64,000 nucleotides of DNA from JAOAPY01 sp038237475 (GCA_038237475.1 JBBRYS010000002.1:513712-577711), one strand, 5' to 3'. Counted from the first letter of the stretch, positions 16,836 through 26,345 are shown. Program-made: numbers and translations. The notes: generated from the sequence alone by a model not told the origin.

Positions 16836-19406
16836 TTAACTACCAAAGCTTCTCCGGAATAAGTACGACATCTTCACGAAGAACGTGCGGCCATTGCGGC
16901 GAAAGCCTGGCTCAAGCTGGCCATTGAAAGGACTATAGCCATTGCGGGACAGATCGTCGTTGTACCCAACGTAGAATGCTGTCCCCGGGTTAGGCGTCCA
17001 CCCGACCAGAAACTGACCTCTGATTCTGGCCGAGAGCGAATCGTAATCGGCCCGAGCGCGTGCGAACAAAAAGCGTGTGAATTGATAGGTCGAGCGCACC
17101 ACGTAGATATTGTCGTCAAAGGCAACCAGGCCAGTGTCATAGCGCTTGAGGCGACTCTTGTTATAGGAAAGCGAAAAATTAAGTTCGTTGATCGGCTGTA
17201 AGCCAACGGATAATTCCATGTCCCACTGACTGCCTGCTCCGGGATCGAGCGCGGCTGACGGATTCCGCCGCGCTGCAGGACTGACTCGCGGAAAGTTTGG
17301 GCCTGCGCCAAAATCCAGGTCGAATGCCTTCGCGGTATGCATCCCAAAAAAGTTGAAATTGTACTTCTTGCTGGGACGACTACTGAGAAAGATGTAAGGG
17401 CTGGTAGGAGAAATTGATCGTTCGGGGTCGGCTCCAAAAAATGAACCGCTGTGAGTCACTGTGCGAGCTGCGCCAAACTCTTCCTCAAATAACCGCTCGT
17501 AGGCTTTAACTACACCAATCCCCACCTGACTGCTGCGCTGCAGATTAAACTGGACTTGCGCTTCGTCTGCGATATTTTGACTGCGTCCCTGCCAGTCAAA
17601 GTTCATGCGACTGGAGTTGTAGACGCGCCAGGAAATTACTTTGGCTTTGGGTTTTGGCTCGGAGTTGTAACTAACAAACAGATCGTGAAAGTTCGTATTA
17701 CGTCGCCGGGTAAATCCCACGTCAGCTCGATAATCTCGCGTGCGGCCCTGGCCGCTTAAGCGATAACTGAAGTGGCGGCCACTCTGGTTGAGACTATAGT
17801 TATAGCCAAACCCATTCCCGGTGCGATAGCTGCTTCTCGTGGCAAAGGAAGTTCCTGACTGATCCGACCCAATATAGCAGGGAGCAGAGGAGGAAGGCCG
17901 ATAAAGATCTGCTCCTGGATTCGTGAAACAACGACGCGAGTTGGTGCCGATAACTTGAAAAGTCAGAGTTCGCTGCGGGCTAAACTTGAGCCGGCCATCA
18001 AAGGCCAACAGTTGATTGTGCTTCTCTATAAAGTTGTAACTCGTCGCCAAAATACCGAGACTCGACTCTCTGCCGACATCACGTTTTAAACGCAGGACTG
18101 CGACATATGCGTTTTTGTCCAGGAACCGTCGAATTCCAGGCAGGATCAAGGGATCGGCGCGTTCCTCTGCGCTAAAGTTTCCCGGCGCATTGTCACTGGC
18201 CAGCAAAAGTCCAAACGTGTTGCGTCCGCGCTTGCCCGTGAGCTTTACGGCAACATCCGGATCGACGATGGCTCGGGTGTGTACTACCTGAGAAGGCGTT
18301 TGAAAAATATCGATGCCTTCCAGGAAAAAGGGCCGCTTCTCCTGGAAAAAAATCGGAAAGCGCTGATTCGCAGTGATTACAGTCTCGTCCGCTTCGACTT
18401 GAGCAAAGTCCGGATTAATCGCCAGATCCAGTGTGACAGTCGGAGTCAATCCGTACTTCAGACTTAGACCAGGATCAAACTTTATTGGACTGTTCACCAT
18501 GCGGCCGGGATCCGTCGCGGCCGGGTTTGCAGCGAGCGCCGCTACCGAAAGCGAGCTGACCCTCTTTCCGGATTCTGAAAGCGTCAGACTGGGAATGACC
18601 TCCAAGGTTCTTTCGGTCGAAATGCCTTCCAACCCAGTAAGGTGAGCAGCCTGAGTTAAGAGGCCTGAAATGTCGCGACTGATAGGGACCCACGAGTCGA
18701 TTTCATCGTTGAAACGATCGATGTTGCGCCAGATGTGAAATCCCCAAAGTTTCCCCTTCCCGGCTTCGTAACGCAGCGACTTGAACGGAATCGCCACTTC
18801 AAGCGTCCAGCCATCGCTGGTCAGGATTCCTTTCGACTCCATCACGATGTCGACGCTGAAATCATTATTGGAGCCTTCGGTAACGATGCCGTCCTGTTGT
18901 ACGCCCAGGGGATTCCAACCGAGGATGTAGGCTTTCCGCTGATCGTTGAAAGTATCGAGGTAGATGCGAACGTTATCTTCACCGAACACCTGGTCGCGAG
19001 CAGCCACGCTCGCGCGCACCTTGTCGGGTTCGTCATAGGCGTGGAACGCAAAGTAAAGAAATTTCGAGTCGTAACCAAGAAACGCTTCACTGGGTTTCGA
19101 AGGGGCAATATTGTCACCGGGAGTGGTCTGGTAAAAATCGCGTAGGACGACAGCCTGCTTCCATTCCTCATCGTTCAACCGACCATCTATCACGGGGGGC
19201 TTATCAAGACGCGGAATATGGATTGGCCTGGCCTTCTCGGGAGGTACGGTCACACGCCCATTCGCTTTGGCGCCACTGTCTGGCAAAGTGATCGAGGCAG
19301 GTTTGACAGTAGTGGGAGCGGCACCGGTGTCGACTGTGGTTTGACCCCGAACGTAAACCAACAGGCTACACGTCACCACGCAGATCATCAAAATATTTTT
19401 CAACAA
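16836..19406 (-). CDS. DUF5916 protein with CBM9-like domain
   Basis: An 856-residue secreted protein. A signal peptide (hydrophobic core 5-19, ending VRGQ) precedes a linker and a family-9 carbohydrate-binding/DOMON-like domain at about 45-240, recognisable from PPVIDGRLNDEEW, the LYFAFHAYD strand and the GWTLEVAIPFKSL strand. The rest (about 250-856) is a DUF5916 region rich in alternating hydrophobic and aromatic residues, consistent with an outer-membrane beta-barrel, with FFQEKRPFFLEG near residue 355. The family is frequent in Bacteroidota, Gemmatimonadota and Acidobacteriota and has no agreed function; glycan binding or export is a guess. It is transcribed in the same direction as the DUF4097 gene upstream, 202 bases away. 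Confidence 0.85.
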   Translation of the reverse strand: MLKNILMICVVTCSLLVYVRGQTTVDTGAAPTTVKPASITLPDSGAKANGRVTVPPEKARPIHIPRLDKPPVIDGRLNDEEWKQAVVLRDFYQTTPGDNIAPSKPSEAFLGYDSKFLYFAFHAYDEPDKVRASVAARDQVFGEDNVRIYLDTFNDQRKAYILGWNPLGVQQDGIVTEGSNNDFSVDIVMESKGILTSDGWTLEVAIPFKSLRYEAGKGKLWGFHIWRNIDRFNDEIDSWVPISRDISGLLTQAAHLTGLEGISTERTLEVIPSLTLSESGKRVSSLSVAALAANPAATDPGRMVNSPIKFDPGLSLKYGLTPTVTLDLAINPDFAQVEADETVITANQRFPIFFQEKRPFFLEGIDIFQTPSQVVHTRAIVDPDVAVKLTGKRGRNTFGLLLASDNAPGNFSAEERADPLILPGIRRFLDKNAYVAVLRLKRDVGRESSLGILATSYNFIEKHNQLLAFDGRLKFSPQRTLTFQVIGTNSRRCFTNPGADLYRPSSSAPCYIGSDQSGTSFATRSSYRTGNGFGYNYSLNQSGRHFSYRLSGQGRTRDYRADVGFTRRRNTNFHDLFVSYNSEPKPKAKVISWRVYNSSRMNFDWQGRSQNIADEAQVQFNLQRSSQVGIGVVKAYERLFEEEFGAARTVTHSGSFFGADPERSISPTSPYIFLSSRPSKKYNFNFFGMHTAKAFDLDFGAGPNFPRVSPAARRNPSAALDPGAGSQWDMELSVGLQPINELNFSLSYNKSRLKRYDTGLVAFDDNIYVVRSTYQFTRFLFARARADYDSLSARIRGQFLVGWTPNPGTAFYVGYNDDLSRNGYSPFNGQLEPGFRRNGRTFFVKMSYLFRRSFGS

Positions 19407-19442
19407 GAAACGAGCGCTCCCGGATTATTGATTAATTGAACT

Positions 19443-19459
19443 GACTGATCTGATCGGTC
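19443..19459. repeat. Imperfect 17-bp palindrome upstream of the DUF5916 gene
   Basis: GACTGATC-T-GATCGGTC is a dyad with one mismatch per arm, about 37 bases before the start of the DUF5916 gene on the minus strand. Its position fits an operator, but no cognate regulator is known. Confidence 0.3.
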
Positions 19460-19608
19460 GCTTAAACCGTTACGACCGCTTCCTGATTGAAGTTTCCATT
19501 TAGTTCCCTTCGAACTGGGCTGGGCTCAAAGATTTTACTTTTATCATTGGAGTCACACTCGAGTTTCCAAAAAATTGAAAGTCTATTCACTAATGAGTGT
19601 GACATCAA

Positions 19609-21477
19609 TCAGTGTTGCCGCAGAATCACATGGCCGTCACCGGTGTTGAGCTTGAAGACTGTGCCACCCTGCCCGACTTTCCAACGTTTCACTCCGGCTG
19701 AAGACGCAGTCTCTTCGGAGATATTCAGCCCGCCATTACTGACTGTCTCCGCATTTGTCTCAATGACGAAATTTGCACCCGAGGGGACTCCCAGCACAAT
19801 TGAACCATCGCCGGTGCGCGCCTGCAGATCCGTGAAGGTTCCTTCCAGCGTGATTGAGCCGTCGCCGGTGCGAGCATCAACCGCGCCCTGAAATCCGGTC
19901 ACAAGTATGCGGCCATCCTCCGTCGTGACCTTCAGGCTACCTTGACCGCCCTCAACTTCGACTGAGCCGTCACCACTGCGAGCTACTAACTCGCCGGAAA
20001 TCCCCTGGAGACTAAGTCTTCCGTCCTCAGAAGAAACATTCACATTTGCATTGCGGGGAACGAAAATTTCCAGTGTCGTCGAGCCGTTGTTTTCTGCGGG
20101 CTCCTTATTTGATTTCGCGACGATGACTATCGCAGAGCCCTGCTGCGTTGCTTCGATGGTGATCTTTTTTAGTGACTCTTCAGAGTCGGCCCGCTTCACT
20201 GCTGCATAACTGACCTCGGCCTTTTCCCAGGCGCGGATCGTGACGGTACCGTCAAACGTCGAGACCTTGACTGAGGGGACCCCGTTGACGGGAAAGCTTT
20301 TCGATTCGCGATCGATAAACCGTCCCCAGCCGGTGCCTGTTCCTTTGGCTCCCTCGCGATAGCGGAACTGCTCGCGCATTTGCCGCTGGACATCGCGCTG
20401 CATTTGTCGCTGGGCTTTTTCAACTTCGCGTTGCGACTCTCGAATGGAACGTTCAACTTCACGCTGAATTTGAGCCTGGTCTATTCTGGATAATTCGACT
20501 TGAGCCCGCGTCGCTTCGCGCGTGGCTTTGCTCACTTCCTCACTAATACGGCGCATTTCGACAGCTGACTTGTCAGCCCTGGACTTGTCCTTGTCGGAGA
20601 GCAAATTGGTTGACAAGCTCAGCGTCCGGCCGTCACCGGCACGCTTGATCGAAATTCCGCCATTGACATTGCCCAGCTTAATGCGCGGCCCCCCGTTGCC
20701 GATTTGCCCGAAGAGTTCGTGACCGACGTACTCACCATCGTTCACCGGTAAGCCAAAGTCGTTATGCACTCCGCCATGAACCGTGCCGGCGCGCACTTGC
20801 GCGTTAGCGTCCGAGGGAATCACCAGGACAATATTCCCGTTGACTGAATTGAGCGTGACTGACTTCGCCGAGTCGAGTCGTGTAAAGGTTGTCTCCAAAT
20901 TACCGTTCACGGTAGACAAGCGCACTTCGCCAACCAGCGCGCGCGCTTTGACATGGCCATTAATCGAAGAGGCCTTGACGTCGCCTTCAGCGCCGTCGAT
21001 ATCCAGCGAACCATTGATCACATCGACGGACTCAATACGCGCACGCCTGGGAATTGTCAGCGAATACTCCACCGTGGCCGGATTACCATAGCGCCTGCTT
21101 TCTTCATCGTTGAATGTTTGACCACGATCAGGATACCTGGTCCTGATTCTGACGCTGTCGGCAGTCGCATTCACTTCAATCTTAGCTTCATCAAATCGCT
21201 CACGGCGGTAGGCTTTCTTGACGGCGTCTACCTTTACTTCGTTCTTATCCCAGACTGAGATCCGCACTCCACCGTTGAGGTTCTCAACAGTAATCCTGCC
21301 ATTGTCAGAAAGCGGATAGGACTGATGGAACTCCTCACGAACCTCGTCAGCTTTCACTTTCTGCGGGTCAGGCACTTCAAGACTCCACCAGCTAATCCCA
21401 GCTGCATATCCGGGACTGGCTGACTGAGTGAAGAGTGCGAGCCCGATAATCACTGCTGTAAAAATTATTCTCTTCAT
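19609..21477 (-). CDS. Exported protein with two DUF4097 domains and a coiled coil
   Basis: A 622-residue protein with a signal peptide (1-25, ending GYAAG). Two DUF4097 beta-solenoid regions (about 55-290 and 395-620) show short repeated strands with G-x-V-x-A/V-R patterns, such as EGGQGSLKVTTEDGRI and DARTGDGSITLEG. Between them, about 300-375, is a highly charged segment rich in Arg, Glu and Gln (REVERSIRESQREV and similar) predicted to form a long coiled coil. DUF4097 proteins commonly accompany ECF sigma factors and are thought to be envelope or adhesin-like; the function is unproven. Its start lies 59 bases after the stop of the 21537 gene, with no matching ECF promoter, so it may be cotranscribed with it. 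Confidence 0.85.
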   Translation of the reverse strand: MKRIIFTAVIIGLALFTQSASPGYAAGISWWSLEVPDPQKVKADEVREEFHQSYPLSDNGRITVENLNGGVRISVWDKNEVKVDAVKKAYRRERFDEAKIEVNATADSVRIRTRYPDRGQTFNDEESRRYGNPATVEYSLTIPRRARIESVDVINGSLDIDGAEGDVKASSINGHVKARALVGEVRLSTVNGNLETTFTRLDSAKSVTLNSVNGNIVLVIPSDANAQVRAGTVHGGVHNDFGLPVNDGEYVGHELFGQIGNGGPRIKLGNVNGGISIKRAGDGRTLSLSTNLLSDKDKSRADKSAVEMRRISEEVSKATREATRAQVELSRIDQAQIQREVERSIRESQREVEKAQRQMQRDVQRQMREQFRYREGAKGTGTGWGRFIDRESKSFPVNGVPSVKVSTFDGTVTIRAWEKAEVSYAAVKRADSEESLKKITIEATQQGSAIVIVAKSNKEPAENNGSTTLEIFVPRNANVNVSSEDGRLSLQGISGELVARSGDGSVEVEGGQGSLKVTTEDGRILVTGFQGAVDARTGDGSITLEGTFTDLQARTGDGSIVLGVPSGANFVIETNAETVSNGGLNISEETASSAGVKRWKVGQGGTVFKLNTGDGHVILRQH

Positions 21478-21536
21478 CTAACTTTCCTTATCGTTTTGAA
21501 TTGTGCGGTTAGAGTTGCATCCGATAAGCACCGGCG

Positions 21537-22226
21537 CTACTCAGTAAACTCGAGGGAGCCACTTGCTGAAGCCAATGACCCGACAAAATTTAGGAAGTCA
21601 ACGCCCTGTGTCGACCCGAGATGCCGGAGCTGTAGCTTCTGCTTGAGCGCCTTCTGCATCTCCCTTTCATGGAAACGATATGCCTCCCTGATAAATATGC
21701 GAGCACCTACCTGAACTAAGTCATCGGGCAGTTTGATGTCCGGCGCCTGGGCCAACCTCACATTCGGCAGCGACACATAAACTGGAGGCAGGTCCGGCTT
21801 TGGTTCGTCAATCGCAGCCTTGGCCTGTAGCTCCGGAAGCCTCATGATTTTCAATCTCAACGCCCTCTTTGCGGGAACCAACACAGCCGACCTCGGCTGA
21901 TGGAGAACCGTAGGTTCAAGCGTTATGCCACCGATGATCGAAGCGTCGGCGACTGCTTCCGCGGAGGCCATTTCCTCGAGTGGGCAAGTACGGCTTACAC
22001 CTGCATTAATTTCTGCAGGCGATGCTTCGTTAGGCGCGATCCTGGTGACATAGAGCTTCTGACCGGCCGACGCGAACGAGGCGGCCACACTATGCAGGGT
22101 ATGCGCCACTGTCTCTACGCGTTCGAGGCGGTTAACCACTCCAGACAGCGAACCCAGAATAAGAAGCAGAACAAAGATTCGGTTCTGAGCCGTCCGTGAT
22201 TTTTGAGGTGTTCCTGCATTCGTCAT
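21537..22226 (-). CDS. Membrane-anchored protein of unknown function in the ECF cluster
   Basis: A 229-residue protein I do not recognise. The frame is open from 22349, but ATG 22226 has GGAAGG ten bases before it and starts a sensible N-terminus: a short polar segment, then one hydrophobic span (about 18-31). The remainder is predicted outside the membrane and includes Pro/Leu-rich stretches and a basic helical part (FHEREMQKALKQKL) near 190. An ECF-type promoter matching that of the sigma gene lies about 90 bases upstream, at 22318-22348. It is therefore a likely member of the regulon of the neighbouring ECF sigma factor. It sits between the two DUF4097 genes. Confidence 0.65.
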   Translation of the reverse strand: MTNAGTPQKSRTAQNRIFVLLLILGSLSGVVNRLERVETVAHTLHSVAASFASAGQKLYVTRIAPNEASPAEINAGVSRTCPLEEMASAEAVADASIIGGITLEPTVLHQPRSAVLVPAKRALRLKIMRLPELQAKAAIDEPKPDLPPVYVSLPNVRLAQAPDIKLPDDLVQVGARIFIREAYRFHEREMQKALKQKLQLRHLGSTQGVDFLNFVGSLASASGSLEFTE

Positions 22227-22317
22227 GATTGCATTTCCTTCCTTGTTTCCCGGGCCGAAGCCGGCCTCCCAATGAATAGGTCGCTGCCGGCCTCGGCCCG
22301 TCTGCGTTGCTCTACTA

Positions 22318-22348
22318 CCAAAACACCATCCCGGATCACTTTGTGGCA
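22318..22348 (-). promoter_or_regulatory. ECF-type promoter (copy 2) before the 22226 gene
   Basis: On the minus strand: TGCCACA (22348-22342), a 16-base spacer beginning AAGT and ending ATGG, then TGTTTTGG (22325-22318). The same arrangement with the same spacing precedes the ECF sigma gene at 25088-25118, which argues that one sigma factor reads both. Confidence 0.55.
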
Positions 22349-22473
22349 AATAAATGAAGGTGGGTAATCGGAATTTATTGCTGAGCGGTGCCTCTCTGGA
22401 GCTGCGCTAAATTCAGTGAAGTGAATCTGCTTCGGTCCACAAGTCGGCGCAGGCAGATTTAGGGTTGGGGTGG

Positions 22474-23574
22474 TTATAGTTTCCGAAGGTGGATGGTTCC
22501 GGAGAATGAGGCCAGTTCGAGTTTTGCATCCCCGCTGCCGTAGACAGCTTCCAGCCGGCGTAGGCCGACGCGGGGAACATCAACGATAACCTTCGTCTTG
22601 ACTTTAGGAGCGTCAACCGGTCGTTCATCCTTGCCTGGTGGACGAGGCTGGACTGCGGGAGCGGCAGGTGGCGCCAATGAGGCTACCACGGTCGGTGCTG
22701 CGCTGGCCCTGGCACTCGACTGGCTAACCAGAGTAAGCGGAAAGTCAGTAATCACATCAGCCTTTTGCGAGAACCGGGCATTCAATCGAAATGAAGAATC
22801 CTCCGGCAGTGAGAGGGTCATGTCACCTGACATGGTTCGAAAAGCATAACGGCCGCCGCGCGCTAATGGCCCGCTAATATTAAGACTGCCATTCAATGTT
22901 TGAGCACTGAGTTGAGAATGCATTACGTGATCAAGCGAGATGTCGCCACTGAGTGTCTGGGCCTCGAAAATGTCTCCCGTTACTGCAGGACTCAGCCCCT
23001 GCACCTCGATGTTGCCGCCGGCTGTGTGAAGATTGATTCGTCCGCTCGAATCTCGCAGCATTATCTCTCCGCTGATGGTACCGGCTTCGACCGCGGTGAC
23101 AGCGCGCTCTATTTCAATATCGCCATTCTGAGTATTGACATAGGCTGCAGCCACCCCGAAAACCCTAATGTCGCTGTCGCGCGTTCGCAGTTGGACGGCT
23201 GCACCATGTGGAACATCCAGTTCAATCTCGCTGGACGACTCACAAAAACCCGGCTGCAGAGGGCCCCGGGCCTTATCAAAGATCAACAGCTCGATTTTTT
23301 TTGCCGGAGTATTGTCTGCGCCGGAGTCTCTGCGCTGGAACTTAATCTCAGCAGCCTCGCCCGAGCGCACCCGAACACTATTTCGATCCCAACCATGGAC
23401 GGTGATGCGGCCGGACACTGAACAGGCTGAGACAACCACTTGCGAATCTACCGCGATGGTTCGCTCAATCTGTGAACTACGATCCTTTTCATGCTTCTTG
23501 TCAGCATGCGCCAGGACCGGCGCAGCCAATAGCAGCAAGAGAAAAAGAATTTGAAGTCTGCGAGAGTTCATCAC
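22474..23574 (-). CDS. Exported DUF4097 beta-solenoid protein
   Basis: A 366-residue protein with a clear signal peptide (Leu-rich core about 9-17, ending LAHA). From about 35 to 280 it shows DUF4097-type repeated strands, for example SGRITVHGWDRNSV, NTQNGDIEIERAV and MSGDMTLSLPEDS. A Pro/Ala-rich linker (about 285-325) and a final short solenoid part follow. It lies 11 bases after the anti-sigma gene, so sigma, anti-sigma and this protein form one transcription unit. In such units the DUF4097 protein is usually a regulon member in the periplasm or outer membrane; its task is not known. It is a paralogue of the protein at 19609. Confidence 0.85.
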   Translation of the reverse strand: MMNSRRLQILFLLLLLAAPVLAHADKKHEKDRSSQIERTIAVDSQVVVSACSVSGRITVHGWDRNSVRVRSGEAAEIKFQRRDSGADNTPAKKIELLIFDKARGPLQPGFCESSSEIELDVPHGAAVQLRTRDSDIRVFGVAAAYVNTQNGDIEIERAVTAVEAGTISGEIMLRDSSGRINLHTAGGNIEVQGLSPAVTGDIFEAQTLSGDISLDHVMHSQLSAQTLNGSLNISGPLARGGRYAFRTMSGDMTLSLPEDSSFRLNARFSQKADVITDFPLTLVSQSSARASAAPTVVASLAPPAAPAVQPRPPGKDERPVDAPKVKTKVIVDVPRVGLRRLEAVYGSGDAKLELASFSGTIHLRKL

Positions 23575-23585
23575 ACCAAAGGATT

Positions 23586-24491
23586 TTAACGTCGCGGGTT
23601 GACCAACCGCGAGTCGGCAATTTGATTCAGGAAGTCGACCTTGGTCTGGTAGGCCGCATACATAAATTCCGCCGCGTCCGGATTATTGGGATTACTTTTT
23701 GCAGCGTTGCGCGTTGCGGCTATGGCTCTGTCGAGCATTGCCAGATTGCGTTCGTATTCGGACTGCAAGGCCGGTCTCATGGCCAGGTTGCCGTCCGACC
23801 TAAGCGAAGTGTCGAGTTCTGCGATGGTCTTAATATAGCTTCGTTCACCCGGAAGCAGCTTGGCGTGCGCCGACTCGACCTGGTCGTTAGCTGGTGCCAC
23901 GTTAGTGGGCTTCGCTCTGTATGCGACGCGCCTGCCAATCGCCCCCGACTTCGAATTGTCTATAGTCGGCGTGGGATTGACACTCGCATTCACTGGCCCC
24001 GTCGCATCCGGACCTGCAATTGAAACTGAAACTGGCGCAACTACGACAGCCGCTATTCCGTCTAGAGCCGCCGGTGCCGCGCCCAATCGCAATAGCATAA
24101 AGCTAATCGCGAACAGGACAATCGCGGCCAGGCTTGCATATCCAAAGGTACGCTGGGGCGAAAGACACAAAACCTCTGCGAGCCGTCGAAATAAACGGTA
24201 AACGGTGGATCTTGACGAGCCGGCGACTAACTCCGGACGCGGTGGATTTAGCAGTCGCTGCTGGGAGATTGCGGCATCAATCCGATGACGCAACCGATCT
24301 GTCGGTACGCTCAGAGAAAACTGAGGCTGCAGGGCTTCGGCCAATAACAGGCCGTCGTTTTCCAATTCTCGCGCCGCAAGTCTGCAGTTCAAACATGACG
24401 CTAGATGCGCGCCGGTGCTCTCCATTTTTTCCAGCGAGAGCTCGCCATCCAGATAGCTTTGGAGAATTCCTTCATTCAAACACCCTTTCAT
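23586..24491 (-). CDS. Anti-sigma factor with zinc-finger (zf-HC2) domain
   Basis: A 301-residue membrane protein. The N-terminal anti-sigma domain has the zinc motif His29-x3-Cys33-x2-Cys36 (HLASCLNC), typical of ZAS-family anti-sigma factors that hold an ECF sigma inactive. A transmembrane span follows near residues 120-137. The periplasmic part (about 140-301) contains a low-complexity linker and an acidic helical region, where the stress signal would be sensed. The start overlaps the stop of the sigma gene by four bases, indicating translational coupling and confirming the pairing. A protease-independent redox or envelope signal is possible but not shown. Confidence 0.88.
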   Translation of the reverse strand: MKGCLNEGILQSYLDGELSLEKMESTGAHLASCLNCRLAARELENDGLLLAEALQPQFSLSVPTDRLRHRIDAAISQQRLLNPPRPELVAGSSRSTVYRLFRRLAEVLCLSPQRTFGYASLAAIVLFAISFMLLRLGAAPAALDGIAAVVVAPVSVSIAGPDATGPVNASVNPTPTIDNSKSGAIGRRVAYRAKPTNVAPANDQVESAHAKLLPGERSYIKTIAELDTSLRSDGNLAMRPALQSEYERNLAMLDRAIAATRNAAKSNPNNPDAAEFMYAAYQTKVDFLNQIADSRLVNPRR

Positions 24492-25054
24492 CGAACCCCT
24501 CCAATTTTGCCGTACACCCTTGCGAACTGTTTTCTGCCGCGTGCTACCAGGCTTCCTACATTAGTCTCTTTCAGCGTGAGCGTGAGGGCAATTTCACGAT
24601 ACGAAAGTCCCTGCTGCTTGAGAAGCAAACAACTGCGCATTGGTTCCTTAATTTTTTCCAACGCGCGCCGCGCCGCTTCAATATCGAGGCGCCTTTCGTA
24701 CTCTTCTTCCGGGGCTTTCCAGCTCGTCTCGCAGTTATCCTGCGAGTAAACAGTATCGCGCACCAGCGATCGGCTTTGACCCCGAATCGTGTTGCGTGCC
24801 ACATTGAGGGTCACTCGCAGCAGCCACGGCCGCAGCAACTCTTCTCCCGGCGTTGCATCCTGGTTTCGAAAAAGTCTTAGGAAGACTTCCTGCGTTATGT
24901 CTTCAGCTAAACCGGCATCGCGCACAACCGCGCGAGCCGTCCTGAAAACAGCACGGTGATGAAGCGTGAACGCTTCGTCAAAACTGAGCGAGGACGCCAC
25001 AGTCGCGATTTGGTCAGGCATGGAGTCTATCAAGGCTCTAGCTTGTCCGTTCAT
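24488..25054 (-). CDS. ECF-family RNA polymerase sigma factor
   Basis: A 188-residue sigma-70-family factor with only regions 2 and 4. Region 2 covers about 30-95 (LHHRAVFRTARAVV, then EDITQEVFLRLFRN), and region 4 about 135-180 (SCLLLKQQGLSYREIA, the helix-turn-helix for the -35 element). It directs RNA polymerase to extracytoplasmic-function promoters. It is coupled to the anti-sigma gene by a four-base overlap. The upstream promoter-like element at 25088-25118 suggests autoregulation, and a second copy at 22318-22348 marks another target. The cluster of envelope proteins downstream implies an envelope-stress role. Confidence 0.9.
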   Translation of the reverse strand: MNGQARALIDSMPDQIATVASSLSFDEAFTLHHRAVFRTARAVVRDAGLAEDITQEVFLRLFRNQDATPGEELLRPWLLRVTLNVARNTIRGQSRSLVRDTVYSQDNCETSWKAPEEEYERRLDIEAARRALEKIKEPMRSCLLLKQQGLSYREIALTLTLKETNVGSLVARGRKQFARVYGKIGGVR

Positions 25055-25087
25055 TCATTCACCGCTCTCTCAGAAGGGTAAACCCCA

Positions 25088-25118
25088 CTAAAACGCCATT
25101 TGTGGCAACTTTCTGTCA
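25088..25118 (-). promoter_or_regulatory. ECF-type promoter (copy 1) before the sigma gene
   Basis: On the minus strand: TGACAGA (25118-25112), a 16-base spacer beginning AAGT and ending ATGG, then CGTTTTAG (25095-25088), about 33 bases before the sigma start codon. It agrees with copy 2 in -35, spacer length, spacer ends and -10. This fits autoregulation by the ECF factor. Confidence 0.6.
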
Positions 25119-25254
25119 CGCTCAACTACCGTTTTCCAAGCGGTGTATTGTAGGCTGAAGTGCGTAACAAGCCAATCAGCTCAGAACCGCGTTGCACGAA
25201 TGGGCTGGCCGAAAGTTCGAAAGCGAAAATCTCAGCGAGAACACGAGGACAAGA

Positions 25255-26310
25255 GTGCCCGACAACACCACCAAACAATCTGCGGAACTCCATGATAGCC
25301 CTTTCATGCGGGCCTGCCGGCGTGAACCCGTCGCTTACACACCCGTATGGCTGATGCGCCAGGCGGGACGTTATATGCCGGAATATCGCGAGGTTCGCTC
25401 GCGCATGAGCTTTCTCGAGTTGTGCAAGACGCCCGAGCTCGCAGCCGAAGTTACTGTCCACGCCGCGCAGCGTCTGGGCGTCGATGCGGCCATTATCTTC
25501 GCCGATATCCTTTTGATAATTGAACCGATGGGAATCGAACTGGAGTTTGCAAAAGGAGATGGCCCGGTAATTCATAATCCCGTGCGCGAAGCAGCAGACG
25601 TAGACCGTTTGCGAGAAGTCGCAGACATCAGCTCGCTCGATTTCGTTTTCGACGCCATAAATAAGACTCGTCAGGCGCTCGCTTCGAATATTCCGCTGAT
25701 TGGTTTTTGCGGCGCCCCGTTTACGCTCGCTTCCTATATCGTCGAAGGTGGCGGCTCGAAGAATTACATTCACACAAAGCGATTGATGTACAACGATCGC
25801 GGCGCCTGGCATGCGATGATGTCACTGATCTCACGTGCGCTTGGCAAATATCTGAATGCACAAGTGGCCGCCGGCGCTCAGGCAGTACAGTTGTTCGACT
25901 CGTGGGTCGGTTGCCTGGGACCAGATGACTATCGCGAATTTGTCCTGCCTTATACGCAAAGCGTTATCAGGAGTGTAACGCCGGGGGTGCCGGTATTACA
26001 TTTCGGAACCGGGACGGCGGCACTTTTGGAACTGATGCGCGAGGCTGGTGGCGATGTGATCGGCTTTGATTGGCGTGTGCGTTTGGATGAGGCCTGGGCA
26101 CGGGTCGGGCATGACATCGCAGTGATGGGTAACCTTGATCCGGTCTCGTTGTTTGCGAGTGTCGCCCACGTGCGAGCTGAAGCAAAGAAAATCCTGCGGC
26201 AAGCCGCTGGACGCTCGGGTCACATATTTAATCTTGGTCACGGCATTCTTCCCGAGACACCGGTCGAGAATGTAATCGCCCTGGTCGAGGCAGTGCATGA
26301 AGGCATTTAA
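25255..26310 (+). CDS. hemE: Uroporphyrinogen decarboxylase
   Basis: A 351-residue enzyme removing four carboxyl groups from uroporphyrinogen III to give coproporphyrinogen III in the cytoplasm. The family signatures are present: LMRQAGRYMPEYR (about 33-45) and GFCGAPFTLASYIVEGG in the middle, with FADI and the final HIFNLGHGI. The frame is open from 25192, but GTG 25255 is preceded by GAGGA at six bases and gives the usual family length. It is the first gene of a plus-strand haem set (hemE, hemH, hemG) divergent from the ECF sigma gene. The 200-base divergent gap holds the ECF promoter on the other strand. Confidence 0.93.
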   Translation: MPDNTTKQSAELHDSPFMRACRREPVAYTPVWLMRQAGRYMPEYREVRSRMSFLELCKTPELAAEVTVHAAQRLGVDAAIIFADILLIIEPMGIELEFAKGDGPVIHNPVREAADVDRLREVADISSLDFVFDAINKTRQALASNIPLIGFCGAPFTLASYIVEGGGSKNYIHTKRLMYNDRGAWHAMMSLISRALGKYLNAQVAAGAQAVQLFDSWVGCLGPDDYREFVLPYTQSVIRSVTPGVPVLHFGTGTAALLELMREAGGDVIGFDWRVRLDEAWARVGHDIAVMGNLDPVSLFASVAHVRAEAKKILRQAAGRSGHIFNLGHGILPETPVENVIALVEAVHEGI

Positions 26311-26345
26311 CTTCGGACGGAACTAAACAGGAAATCTTCTCACCC

